From the NCBI GenBank assembly GCA_035048815.1, contig JAUCBN010000011.1, forward strand, positions 20,042,001 to 20,106,000: a stretch of DNA of 64,000 nt, given 5' to 3'. Under the pieces are notes generated by a model. It made no database searches, was not told where the DNA came from, and saw only the letters and a program-made list of their open reading frames with translations. Made by a program: the position numbers and the translations under genes. The DNA is from Abelmoschus esculentus (lineage: Eukaryota; Streptophyta; Magnoliopsida; Malvales; Malvaceae). Positions 14,001 through 23,568 of the stretch are shown here, piece by piece (the first letter of the stretch is position 1; each line of letters opens with the position of its first letter).

Positions 14001-14665
14001 ACAATCATCAAATATGATTAACATCACGGGTATATAACCATCAGGTGTAATATCCACAATAGCATTAAGCATCATATAAAATCATCACAAAATCTCATAA
14101 GATGTTTAACTTATAAATTATTTTTAAGACCAAATGATAACAATGTATGTAATATTTAAAATCTAAACACATTTCACTTTATAAATTTCACATGTAAGAT
14201 AACCTTAAAACATGGTCAAAATAGTAGTTTATATCATATAATATTCAATTCACTTAGTCAAACAACTCACGGACATGTTCACATTTGCACATAACTAATT
14301 TCATAACAAAGAAACAAGATTTCATCATGCATATTAAAAACAATTCATATGGGAACATCGAAGCACATCAAAATTAATCACGCTTGCAAACAACCTAGAA
14401 TATCATGCTTTATCAAGAGCCACATATATAACAAACATCCAATCACATCAAAATTTAATCATGCTTGCAATCACCGAGCTTGTCATACAAGGCCTTAACT
14501 TACTAAGTCACAACATAAATCAATCTCACATTGCAAACACCGTGCATCTCATACAATAACATAGAATTTTCAAACAATCACTGTGCATAAAGCATCATTT
14601 TAAGCATAAATCATCAATACAACATATCAATCAAACAAAACATATCAAAGGTTTCGTAAAGCTAA
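11011..14665 (-). other. G1 internal non-coding domain, G-poor on the + strand
   Basis: About 3.6 kb with no long frame and a strong strand bias: the + strand is rich in A and C and poor in G, mostly between 11100 and 13500. Blocks are shared with both G2 elements, for example ACACTTTTCGAT at ~12558 (compare ~41845) and the TGCATG-rich run into TATGCATGATTATTGT at ~13240-13440 (compare 42630-42800 and 58460-58620). The short frames in it have biased Thr/His/Pro/Asn composition and no motif. It takes the place of gag-protease-RT. Confidence 0.65.
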
Positions 14666-14677
14666 GCTTTGATACCA
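14666..14677 (-). other. Primer binding site, tRNA-Met type (G1)
   Basis: GCTTTGATACCA on +, i.e. TGGTATCAAAGC in the element sense, five bases from the right LTR. It matches the common plant TGGTATCAGAGC site with one change. Confidence 0.8.
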
Positions 14678-14682
14678 ACAAA

Positions 14683-17600
14683 TATAACCCCCTTAACCAG
14701 GTCTAGATATCACCCGACTCGAACGGTTACACGGGGAATAACGAAGCTAATTTGGAGACTAGTCTCGATAAACGATCCTATTTTTTCCTTTTATCTTATA
14801 TAAATGCTTTAATTATATCTTACATATTTATACAAGGACTGAATTCATTTATAGCAGAAAAAGATTTGAAGAGAGTCCAAATTTTATCGTAAAAGTTTTA
14901 GGGACCTAATTGTAATATTCTAAAAATTTGTAGTCCAATTGTGAAATTAAGGTTACCAGTATTAAATTAAGTTTATTACATGCTTGCGTCTCCAATTTCA
15001 GTTTTAAACGAGGTCTACAAGTCACTTAATTGATTACTACATGTTTAATGACTAAAACATAAATATTTTAAGTTATATTTCAGCCTATAATGATTTTAAC
15101 TACCAGGTATTTCGAAACACCCTACACCAGTATTGGTACCTATGAAATGAAAAAGGTGGTATCAAAACGGGACTTAAATGTTTTGATACACCCTCGATTT
15201 TTCGCCCGATTACCTACGTGACAAGTACGTATTTCGATACAACATTGACCCTATATCGATACCTATTGGAAACTGTAAAGACTGATATCGATACTAGGAC
15301 CAAGTGTATAAAAACACCTGCTTGAGTTCAACAAACTGTTCCGAAACCAATTCATGTGGTTTTGATACACATGCTTGTTTTTCCAGAAAACCATCGTATT
15401 TTTGCCTAGGTATCGATACACTATGAATAGGTATCGAAACCTTTACCCAGAAATTATAGATTACACATGTTTCATGCCTTAGAGAAAAAAACAAAGGTTC
15501 ATTATATTCATATAAGACCCTATGGCATAAACCACACTTCAAACATTATTTCTAGACGCATAGTCACCTAATTTCATACTCAAAACACATAATTCATAAG
15601 CATATTTCAACAATAATGAGCATGGTATATCATATTTTAAAATTAACATATAATAAATCTCAAAATACCTCCTTAATATAAAAATATATCAAATATAATA
15701 TTCAAGTCAAAATAGTCAAAAACACATATGTTCACTAAGCTATCTTTTATGTAATAACAATGTTGATAAACATCAAATATGTATAAGCATACTACTACTA
15801 CAAGTCTCATCAAAATAACAATAATCTTAACATGGTAACACATCCCCTTTGCTCTCTCACTACTACTAATGTTACAAAAGACATACTTGAGCTCTTACTT
15901 GAAGATTACATGGAATCCTTTCTTGCCTTTGCTGCCTCAACATCTTTATCCTGCATTACATGGTAAAAGAGAGGGTTAAGCATAAATCTTAGTGATGGAA
16001 TAAAACACATTTAAAACTCATTTGAAAACACCTTGTAATGCAGCTCATAATAAATTGATTTCATCACTTAAAAACATATGTTATGCTCTTTATAAAAGAA
16101 AACGTTCATGGCTAACAACGCCACTTTTAAAAACTTAGTAAGTGTCATCAAACTATGGCTTACAATGCCACTATTAAAATCTAGTAAAGATATCTCTTTG
16201 AAATCACATGCTTTATAAGTAAAAATACAAACCTTACGTGCTACTCACATAACAATGCTTACACATGCATCTCAATGCACAAATCTCAAGTCTTACATGC
16301 TACAGCATAACAATGCTCAAATCTCATGCATACCAATGCACAAAACCATATTAAAACACATGCATAATCTCATATGCAACAAGTAATTATTGTGAGACTT
16401 ACCTTTGAAAAACATTCACATATATTGGTGCTAGTGATCCGATTTGTACTACTCTAAATCGTTAGGATAAACGGGTATCCGCATGTTAGTATCACTTCTA
16501 GAGCATGCGCATGTTGATACAACTCTTAACATAAATTATTTCACCTTAATATCTGGTGACAGTACCACTCCTATCAACCCGGATGTGATAGTACCACTCC
16601 TATCACACAACATTAGACTAATAGCCAAAGTGCAACACATAAGCAATTTAAACACGTGCGACTTTTGAATATTTATAGTGCATTCTAAACCCTATTGATC
16701 GATCAATATATTCTATAAAGTTTATCACTTAACTAGCCAAAATATTATCAAAAATCAATGTTCAAAACAGAAATCAAATCACATGTATCCCATATTTCAC
16801 GCATCACTTGCAAAAAATGATAAAACCACTTTTAGCTTATTTTTCAAAATAAAATCGTGGGAACATCGAATGCATATAAAATATCTTTAAAAATAGTCTC
16901 ATGAGGATTTATATAGATGCATAATCACATATGCAAAATATAATAAGAGCATGAAAAATAATATTGTAAAAATACGATGTAATATGGAACTTTTAAGAAA
17001 GCAAAACGTTTAACTTACTTCGGAGTATAGGGAGGTTTCTCACACCTTCCCTACACCCCAAACCTTTGAAAACTCAAGTAAAACACTATCGAAGCAGCCC
17101 ACTATCATAATCCACTATCCGATAACCATTACTTGCTTGCCATGCCACCGAAACGAACCGAAACACCTTCAAACGCGATCTCCTAACGCTTGTCCTATTT
17201 CAAGCATCAAAAACAAGGGGTTAATGCTCCTAAACACACAAAATAAACTATCAAGTTGGATCCCTACACAACAATGCTTAAAACCTATCAAAACATTAAG
17301 CGAAAACTACCAAACTTCTCTTAAAATTATAGTCCAGGATTAGGGACTTTAAAAACACATTATAAATATCCTAACATGATCAAAATCAATAATTTAAGAC
17401 TCAAAAATAGTGAGTAAAACCCTTGAACGAAAATTATAGGTTTTGATAAAAAAAATCGATTTTTCTTAAACCAAAAGAGTAAAAACGTTTTTACTAAGCT
17501 AATAAATTGAGAATTTCAATAAAGAACCTTTTAAAATAAGAGGATTGAATGTTTCTTACCTTTAATTCTGAGCCAACCAACTTCTATGGTTTTTGTGAAG

Positions 17601-18164
17601 GAAAACGAGTGAAAAATAAGGTTTTTAAAGAAAGAAAAATTATAAATAATTATTAGAACGAAAATTAATGAAAAAAAATCAAGTTTACCATGAAAAGACG
17701 GTCGTTCTCTTCCTTGAGAAGAGGAAAAATGAAAATAATAAAATAAGGATTTAGATTTTGATATAAAATAGGTTTTTAGGAATTAAAGAAAGTAATTTGG
17801 GTTCTATGTTTTAAAATTTGGGTTTTTGAGTTAATTAAATAAGCTCATGGAAGTTTAATTTAATTAGAATTTGAATTGGATCAAAGCTCCTTAAAGATTC
17901 AAATTTTTTCCTTAGTTTATAAAATTATCCTTAAGTTTTTTATTTTTATAAAATAGTCACTAGTTTAAAAATCCTAGGGATTCAAGGATCAATTTTCAAA
18001 ATTGAGTTTACCAAAGACAATTTTATATTAAATAAGGATTTTAGGATATTTTCTCATAATTTATTTTGATTAAAAAATCAAATTTTTAATTACTTAATCT
18101 CGAACTAGATTAAACCGGGGAAAACAGTTCATTAAACTTTTAGGCCCAAATTTGGGGTGTTATA
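14683..18164 (-). repeat. G1 5' LTR (right), about 3.5 kb
   Basis: The fuller G1 LTR. It contains a palindrome island (15105-15450), an inverted pair CTGCATTACA (15951-15960) and TGTAATGCAG (16034-16043), and a direct repeat AGTACCACTCCTATCA (two copies near 16560-16610). Copies or parts of this LTR occur at 782, 8795, 26636, 28664 and 45341. Frames inside it (15294-15542 minus, 16483-16668 plus, and others) follow LTR sequence and are not genes. Confidence 0.85.
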
Positions 18165-18590
18165 GATAAGTTGTAAGTGGATATTTAGAATAAAAAATAA
18201 TATTGATGGTTTAGTTTTACGATAAAAAGCGAGGCTGGTTGCGAGAGGATTTTTACAATAGGTTGGGTATGATTTTCATAAGACATTTAGCTCGATCATC
18301 AAACCAGCAATGGTAAGGTCTATTATTTCTATTGCAATTTCAAAGAAATGGATTTTCTTCCAAACCGACATTAACAATGTTTATTTAACAAAAAAATAGC
18401 CGAAGAAGTTTATATGACGCAGCCCCCAGGATATGAACAAGGTACAAGAAAAGATTAGTATGCAAACTTAATAAAGCTATTTACGGTTTAAAACAATCAC
18501 CACGAGAATGGTTTGATAAACTTCAAAATTATTTGGAGTCCGTAGGGTTTAAGTTAGCAAAGTTAGATTCATCTTTGTTTGTTAGAGTGT
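18165..18590 (+). pseudogene. Ty1/copia RT remnant C1, continued
   Basis: Resumes right after G1. Reading across the target duplication restores the conserved RT signature around P-I-S-C-K-W. Recognisable downstream pieces are KARLVARGF, a DFHKTFSSIIKP segment (family: ETFSPVVKP), a TDINNVYL segment (family: LDVNNAFL) and a segment matching the LNKAIYGLKQ region near 18470-18500. At least one frameshift and several stops are present. The order and wording fit the Ale/Retrofit lineage best. The catalytic YVDD block is not reached; the remnant ends near 18590. Confidence 0.75.
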
Positions 18591-18613
18591 TGGAGGACGT
18601 GGTGGCATACAAG

Positions 18614-18850
18614 GCTTTGATACCATGTTAAGTTTTAGAACCTTAATGAATCAAACTTAGAAATCTGGGAAAAAGAGAAAACGCTACTCTCACAAATTTT
18701 ATTGATTAACCCGTAATATCTCAATTGAGACTGAATGGTATATGTACAAGGAATTGGTTTGAATTGCCATAGCATTTCCACAATACACCTTCACAGTACA
18801 TATCCATCTTATCTTGTTTATATCTTTTCCCTTGTTTTTCCTTTTTAGTT
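18614..18850 (-). repeat. Copia-type primer site and LTR start, minus strand
   Basis: GCTTTGATACCA (18614-18625, a tRNA-Met-type primer site read on the opposite strand) directly abuts TGTTAAG at 18626, the usual layout of a copia 5' LTR end. The element is therefore on the minus strand, facing C1. Only the LTR and about 20 bases of leader remain. The right edge is not visible; 18850 is a guess. Confidence 0.55.
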
Positions 18851-19020
18851 AGTGACACCTTTTTGCCTTGACAAATTGACTATGCACTTTATCGAGATTC
18901 TCGTGGGAACGATACTCACTCACCCTATTATTACTTTTATGATTGTGTATACTTGCACATATATCTGTGTTCACATATACTAATTGTAGCACTACACAGA
19001 ACACATCAATACTCGGGGTA
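18851..19020. repeat. Fragment resembling the 3' end of another LTR
   Basis: Contains CGTGGGAACGATACTC and, further on, TATACTTGCACA, an arrangement common shortly before the 3' end of many plant LTRs. No TG..CA end, primer site or target duplication confirms it. It directly abuts the A1 5' LTR at 19021. Confidence 0.3.
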
Positions 19021-20340
19021 TGATAAGTGCTTAACTCACTATCATTTTCTAAACTTTTTATGGGCATTAATCATCCATTCTACACCTACTTGGACCAATG
19101 CATATACCTAATATGATATATTTAGGAATTATGCTGTTAAAGATAATATTTACAAAAAAGGCAAGCTTTACTGCATTTTTGTATCTATGTAGGAAGAAGT
19201 ATCATCGCGGTAGAAAACTAAGGTCGAGGCAGGACCTGATGCCGAGGCAGCGAAGGAAAAACAACAATATGGTAGGCAAACTGAGGAGAAAAATAAGGAG
19301 AACGTTGCTGGACAAGAAGCCCAAAGATCTGAGCAAGATAACACAAGGAAAGCCCAAAGACAAGGCCACGTGGAAAAGCCTTCTAGAAGAAATAAACTTG
19401 GAAATATTTGACCTATGTACATGACTTGTTCCCTACTCCAAGTTGTATTCTACTTAGGAAAGGTTTGCCATAGGCCAAGCCTATATAAGGCATAGTCGTC
19501 CAAGGGAAAGAGACAATTAGACTCATAGCTTAGAATATAGAATTAGATTTAATTTTTTTTTCTACATTATGTTCTAATTTTGTTTAGGCTTAGGTGAAGG
19601 TTGTAAAGTATTAGTGTGAGGAAGTCAAACATTGTTTCTTGTTCCAAATGCAATAAAATATCAAAGTTTGCTTATTCTTTGTCATTTCTTGTTCTTGCAT
19701 TCAAGCTCGAGAAAGAAGTTTGTGAGTAATCCATTTATCTAATATTGAGAGAGTTAGATTCATAAAAAGGATAAGTACGGTGTTTCAATCGGGAAACACT
19801 AACTCGGTCTAAGTATGGTTAAGAGTTTCAGCGGCTATGAGAAGTGTGGGATTGGTTGGTGATTATAATTGATTCATGCCGAGAGGTATCATCAAGGAAT
19901 GGTCATCAATAGTATTTCGACTTAGAGATAAGCGGAATCATTAAAGGACACTTTGCCGAACTTTGGTAAAGTCTGCCCAAGAGCAAGAGATTGCCGCGAC
20001 AGACGAGTGACACCACTATCGAGGCAATAATCTGTAGTCCTGCCGAGGCAGTATTGTACAATTGCATTGGACAAGAACAAGTTGATCAATTCCACTATAC
20101 AGCACAACTGGATCCTGACCACCTTCTTTATCTTATTTTTTCTATCTTTATTTAGTTATTATTATTTAGTTCAATCACAACCCAATTAATTGTGTTTTTA
20201 CTTTAATTATTTTACAGAGTAAGAAGACTAAGAGAAGCATATACTTATAATCCCTATGGAGAAAATATCCGATGATATTCATCACTTTATTACTTGGCGA
20301 CGTGTTCACTTGCACAATTGCGCATATTTGACACGCATCA
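19021..20340 (+). repeat. A1 5' LTR
   Basis: TGATAAGTGC to ACACGCATCA, 1320 bases, TG..CA ends. It matches the A1 3' LTR start (25995) and, reversed, A3. It contains several CTGCCGCGGCAG-like palindromes (19200-19250 and 19990-20060) and ends just before the tRNA-Asp primer site. Frames on the minus strand here (19168-19422, 19922-20122) are shadows. Confidence 0.9.
19481..19490 (+). promoter_or_regulatory. TATA box of A1 5' LTR
   Basis: CTATATAAGG in the LTR, followed by a short GC-containing stretch. The same box is seen in the 3' LTR (about 26455) and reversed in A3 (about 35297). Likely core promoter; no transcript start is proven. Confidence 0.6.
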
Positions 20341-20346
20341 AGTTTT

Positions 20347-20364
20347 TGGCGCCGTTGTAGGGGA
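20347..20364 (+). other. Primer binding site, tRNA-Asp type (A1)
   Basis: TGGCGCCGTTGTAGGGGA, six bases after the 5' LTR. The A2 copy has TGGCGCCGTTGCCGGGGA, complementary to the 3' end of plant tRNA-Asp; A1 differs by two bases (GCC to GTA), so priming may be weakened. This site is the hallmark of Athila-type elements. Confidence 0.85.
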
Positions 20365-20444
20365 TTGACAACTAAATTTTGTTACCTTAATTTTCTTGCT
20401 TACTTTATTTTTATTTTTATTTTACTTTGGTTTATTTTTGGTGT

Positions 20445-22090
20445 ATGATCAGGGTCAACCCTACCAATCCTTTGTACGCATTAGATCTAGAAATAGAACG
20501 TACCTATCAAGGGTTAAGGAGACAAATCCAAGGAGCCATAGCAGTAAATCAAGGAAATCAGAACTTACCTGCCGGCAATGGAGGCCTTCCACAACCACCA
20601 CTGCCGCGACAGTTAACTATCAGAGACTTCCTAGAGGAAGATTTAAATGGACTAAATCTTGGAGTCGTTACACCAGAAATAGAAGCGGCCCACTTTGAAC
20701 TAAAACCAGTCATGTTCAATATGCTAAACACTCTTGAACAATTTGGTGGGTCAATGACAAAAGATGTCAGACAACATCTTAAGTAATTCATGGAAGTTTG
20801 CAATTCTTTTAAAATTTAAGGAGTCCATGAGGATGTCTTAAGATTGAAGTTGTTCCACTATTCACTAAGGGATAGGGCAAAAACTTGGCTAAATAGCATT
20901 CTAGCAGGATCAATAGGATCTTGGAATGAACTATACCGAGATTTCATTACGCGCTTTAATCCTACAAATTTATATGATAGAATTCGTAATGAGATTATTT
21001 CTTTTCGATAGGCTGATGATGAACCTATGTATGAGGCATGGGAGCGCTATAAAGATTTACTTCACAAGTGCCCATTGCATGGATTTTCACTATGGATACA
21101 AGTGACAATGTTTTATAATTCCACCAATTCCCCGACAAGGATAATGTTAGATGCTTCAGCAAATGGAACACTCCTGGATAAAGCACCTAAGGAAGCTATT
21201 GAGATACTGAACAAACTCACAAAGAACGATTATTAATTTCCTACATCTAGGCAAGGAGGAGTAAGACGCCAAGCCACAGTGAATGAATTAGAAATACCAA
21301 ATTCAGTGGTACCACAATTGGCCTCTCTTACCAAGATGGTGCAGAACATGCAACTACAGCAGAACACCCATGAGGTTAAAGCCATTGATTCTTATTGCAA
21401 TTTATGTGGAGGTAACCATAATTCTTCTAAGTGTATGCAGAATCAAAAGGCCAACATGTATGTTGGAAATTACAATAGAAACAATATGATGTCTAACACA
21501 TACAACCCCTTATGGAAGAGGCATCCAAACTTTTCATGGAGTAATCCAAACAATGCCTTGAATCCAACTACTCAACCACCAGGATTCCACCAACAAATGC
21601 AACATCTACCATAGCAGCAAGTACAACAACCTCTACCGCAGCAATAGATGCATCAACAACAGCCTGTGAGTTCTCTGGAAAATTCTCTAAAAGCGTTCAT
21701 GATGAAAACTGAATCATACATGGTAGAGAACAATAACTTCATAAAAAGAACAGATGCATTCATCAATAGGACTGAGATGAGGTTACAAAACCAAGAGGCT
21801 GCTATCAAGGCACTAGAAACTCAGGTTGGGCAGTTTGCCCAAAACATCAATACTAGACCACAAGGACGATTACCTAGCAATACTAAAGTTGCTAAGGTAA
21901 TGGGCCATGAACAATGCAAAGCAATCACTACCAGAAATGGTCTGCAGCTGAAAGAAAAGGTAGAAAGCTCAGTAGCAAAATTCCTACCAATAGAAACAAA
22001 AAAAAAGAGGACTTGGATGCTGAACAAACTGAAAATACTGCCCCAGTAGAGAGCTCGGCAGTACCTGAATAAGCTGCCGAGACAACGACA
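20445..22090 (+). pseudogene. A1 gag (Athila type), broken
   Basis: The first Met that fits is at 20445. The frame holds a capsid-like region, for example YSLRDRAKTWLNS and WNELYRDFITRFNP, as in retrotransposon gag domains (PF03732 type). A zinc knuckle CNLCGGNHNSSKC (CX2CX4HX4C, near 21394-21432) follows, then a Gln/Asn-rich stretch and a probable coiled segment with TQVGQFAQ. The same frame is kept from 20445 to about 22000 but is cut by in-frame stops near 20784, 20820, 21012, 21234, 21612 and 21645. A frameshift occurs in a run of nine A at about 22000. The gene would act as the particle protein; it is now dead. Confidence 0.8.
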
Positions 22091-22902
22091 GACACAGTGG
22101 TTCCAGGTATTAAATTTCAAACCAAAGAAACCTTGGAAGAGATGAGACCACCACCACCTTTCCCACAAAGGTTGAAAAAGCGAAAACAGGACCATCAATT
22201 TAAGAAATTTCTTGATATCTTAAAGCAAGTCCAGATTAACTTACCCTTTGTAGTGGCAATTGAACAAATGCGTAATTATGCTAAGTTCTTGAAAGACATT
22301 GTGTCTAAGAGAAAGAGGCTAGTGAGTTTGAAACAGTGGTTTCTACAGAAGGATGCATGACAATGCTACATAACCGCATGCCACCAAAATTGAAGGATCC
22401 TGGATGCTTTACAATACCTTGTGCAATTGGTAACCACTATGAAGGTAAGACTCTATGCGACCTTGGAGCAAACATCAATCTAATGCCCAAATCTATCTTT
22501 CAAAAGCTTGGAATTGGAAGGGCAAAACCCACTACTGTGATGCTCCAACTTACGGATCGATCATACGTACAACCCGAAGGAAAAATCGAGGACATACTTG
22601 TAAGAGTAGATAAATTTATTTTTCCTGCTGATTTTCTTGTCCTTGATTGTGAAGCAGATGATAATGCACCGATCATCCTTGGGAGACCTTTCCTTACCAC
22701 TGGACGAACGTTAATTGATGTAGAAAAAGGAGAGTTGACTATGAGGGTCAATGACCAACAAGTTAAACTCAATGCCTTCCACAATCTAAAAAGTTATGAT
22801 GATGCAGATGAGTGCAAAGTCCTTCACACTACAAATAGAAAGGTATCCTGCTTCAACAGTCACTGCCTGGGAAACATGATTGGCAAAAAATTAGATATTT
22901 GA
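22091..22902 (+). pseudogene. A1 aspartic protease (retropepsin), nearly intact domain
   Basis: A gag-protease linker (about 22097-22330) is followed, after one frame change near 22320, by a 188-codon frame (22336-22902). It carries PPKLKDPGCFTIPCAIG, the active-site segment LCDLGANINLMP (Athila elements use D-L-G rather than D-S/T-G), a hydrophobic flap region, and ILGRPFL near the end of the fold. Role: cleavage of the element polyprotein. The domain itself has no stop. It ends in 22902 and is followed at once by an integrase tail, so RT and RNase H have been lost between them. Confidence 0.85.
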
Positions 22903-22904
22903 TA

Positions 22905-23110
22905 TGACAGAATTTTTGGTAGGAAAATTAAGGCAGATGTGAAGGAAACCAACAGCACAACATACTGTCCAGACAAACAGGGTGCAATGAAGATCAAAAT
23001 AATAAGGGATAAACTTAAAGCCAATGGCCAACACTTAAAGGATAACTCTGGACAACAAGAGATAATCAGATTGGGAGATGCATTTACATGCACTCCACCA
23101 GTAACATAAT
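22905..23110 (+). pseudogene. A1 integrase C-terminal tail
   Basis: Read directly after the protease stop, this segment includes GAMKIKIIRD and KANGQHLKDNSG, which resemble the end of Athila integrase (family pattern FKVNGQRLK). It ends at a stop near 23107. If right, a single deletion joined the end of protease to the end of integrase. The match is short, so the call is tentative. Confidence 0.5.
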
Positions 23111-23219
23111 CTCTTCCCTTATCTTTTTATTTTTCTTATTAGGATTAGTTTAGTTTAGATTTACTTTCTATAATTATTTTTACCTTTAATTAATTTTCTT
23201 GTTTTTGTTTAATTTTTAG

Positions 23220-23568
23220 GACAATAAGCAAGAATAAAGGAGAAATAGTTCATAACAGGAATCCTGCAGAGGCAGTAAACAATGTCAGAGCTGCAGCAGG
23301 CTCAATGGACAGAAACAATGTAAAGGCTATCTACCAAGATTCCCGTCGCGATAGTAATTGCAAACGGTAGTTAAAGTTAAATGACTGCAAAACGACTAGT
23401 GGTTAAAATCGTCACACTACCGAGGCCTATATAAGCAATCTCTCTCTCTTGAACTATTCACTCTTGCATTCTTGCTAATCTTGCTCTCAAAATATTCTCT
23501 GCCTTCTCGCAAGCCTTCTTGCAATTTTCAGAAACTCTCCAAGATCCTCATCTTTAAAACACTTACTC
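23220..23568 (+). promoter_or_regulatory. Internal TATA and leader block upstream of the env-position ORF (A1)
   Basis: About 350 bases kept in A2 (32340-32700). Ordered shared words: GAGAAATAGTTCA/GAGAAGTAGTTCA, TGTCAGAGC, GCAAACGG, then GGCCTATATAAGC (TATA at 23428-23435), a CT-rich run, and CTTGAACTATTCACTCTTGC. The first ATG of the following ORF is at 23569, about 140 bases after the TATA box, and no upstream ATG is needed. The arrangement looks like an internal promoter with a 5' leader; it could instead be an intron/splice region of the genomic RNA. Confidence 0.5.

Larger units (their letters stand above)
8795..18164 (-). mobile_element. G1: non-autonomous Tekay-like chromovirus, two LTRs, minus strand
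   Basis: Two LTRs (8795-10823 and 14683-18164) flank an internal region of about 3.9 kb. A 12-base tRNA-Met-type primer site (GCTTTGATACCA as read on +, 14666-14677) lies five bases inside the right LTR, which makes the element minus strand. Target duplication: GATCA (8790-8794) against GATAA (18165-18169), one change. The only coding trace is a broken chromodomain end beside the left LTR. Gag, protease, RT, RNase H and integrase are absent, replaced by a G-poor non-coding domain. The element sits inside the RT of copia remnant C1. The LTR ends have decayed (TATAAC at 14683, TTATA at 18164). Confidence 0.85.
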
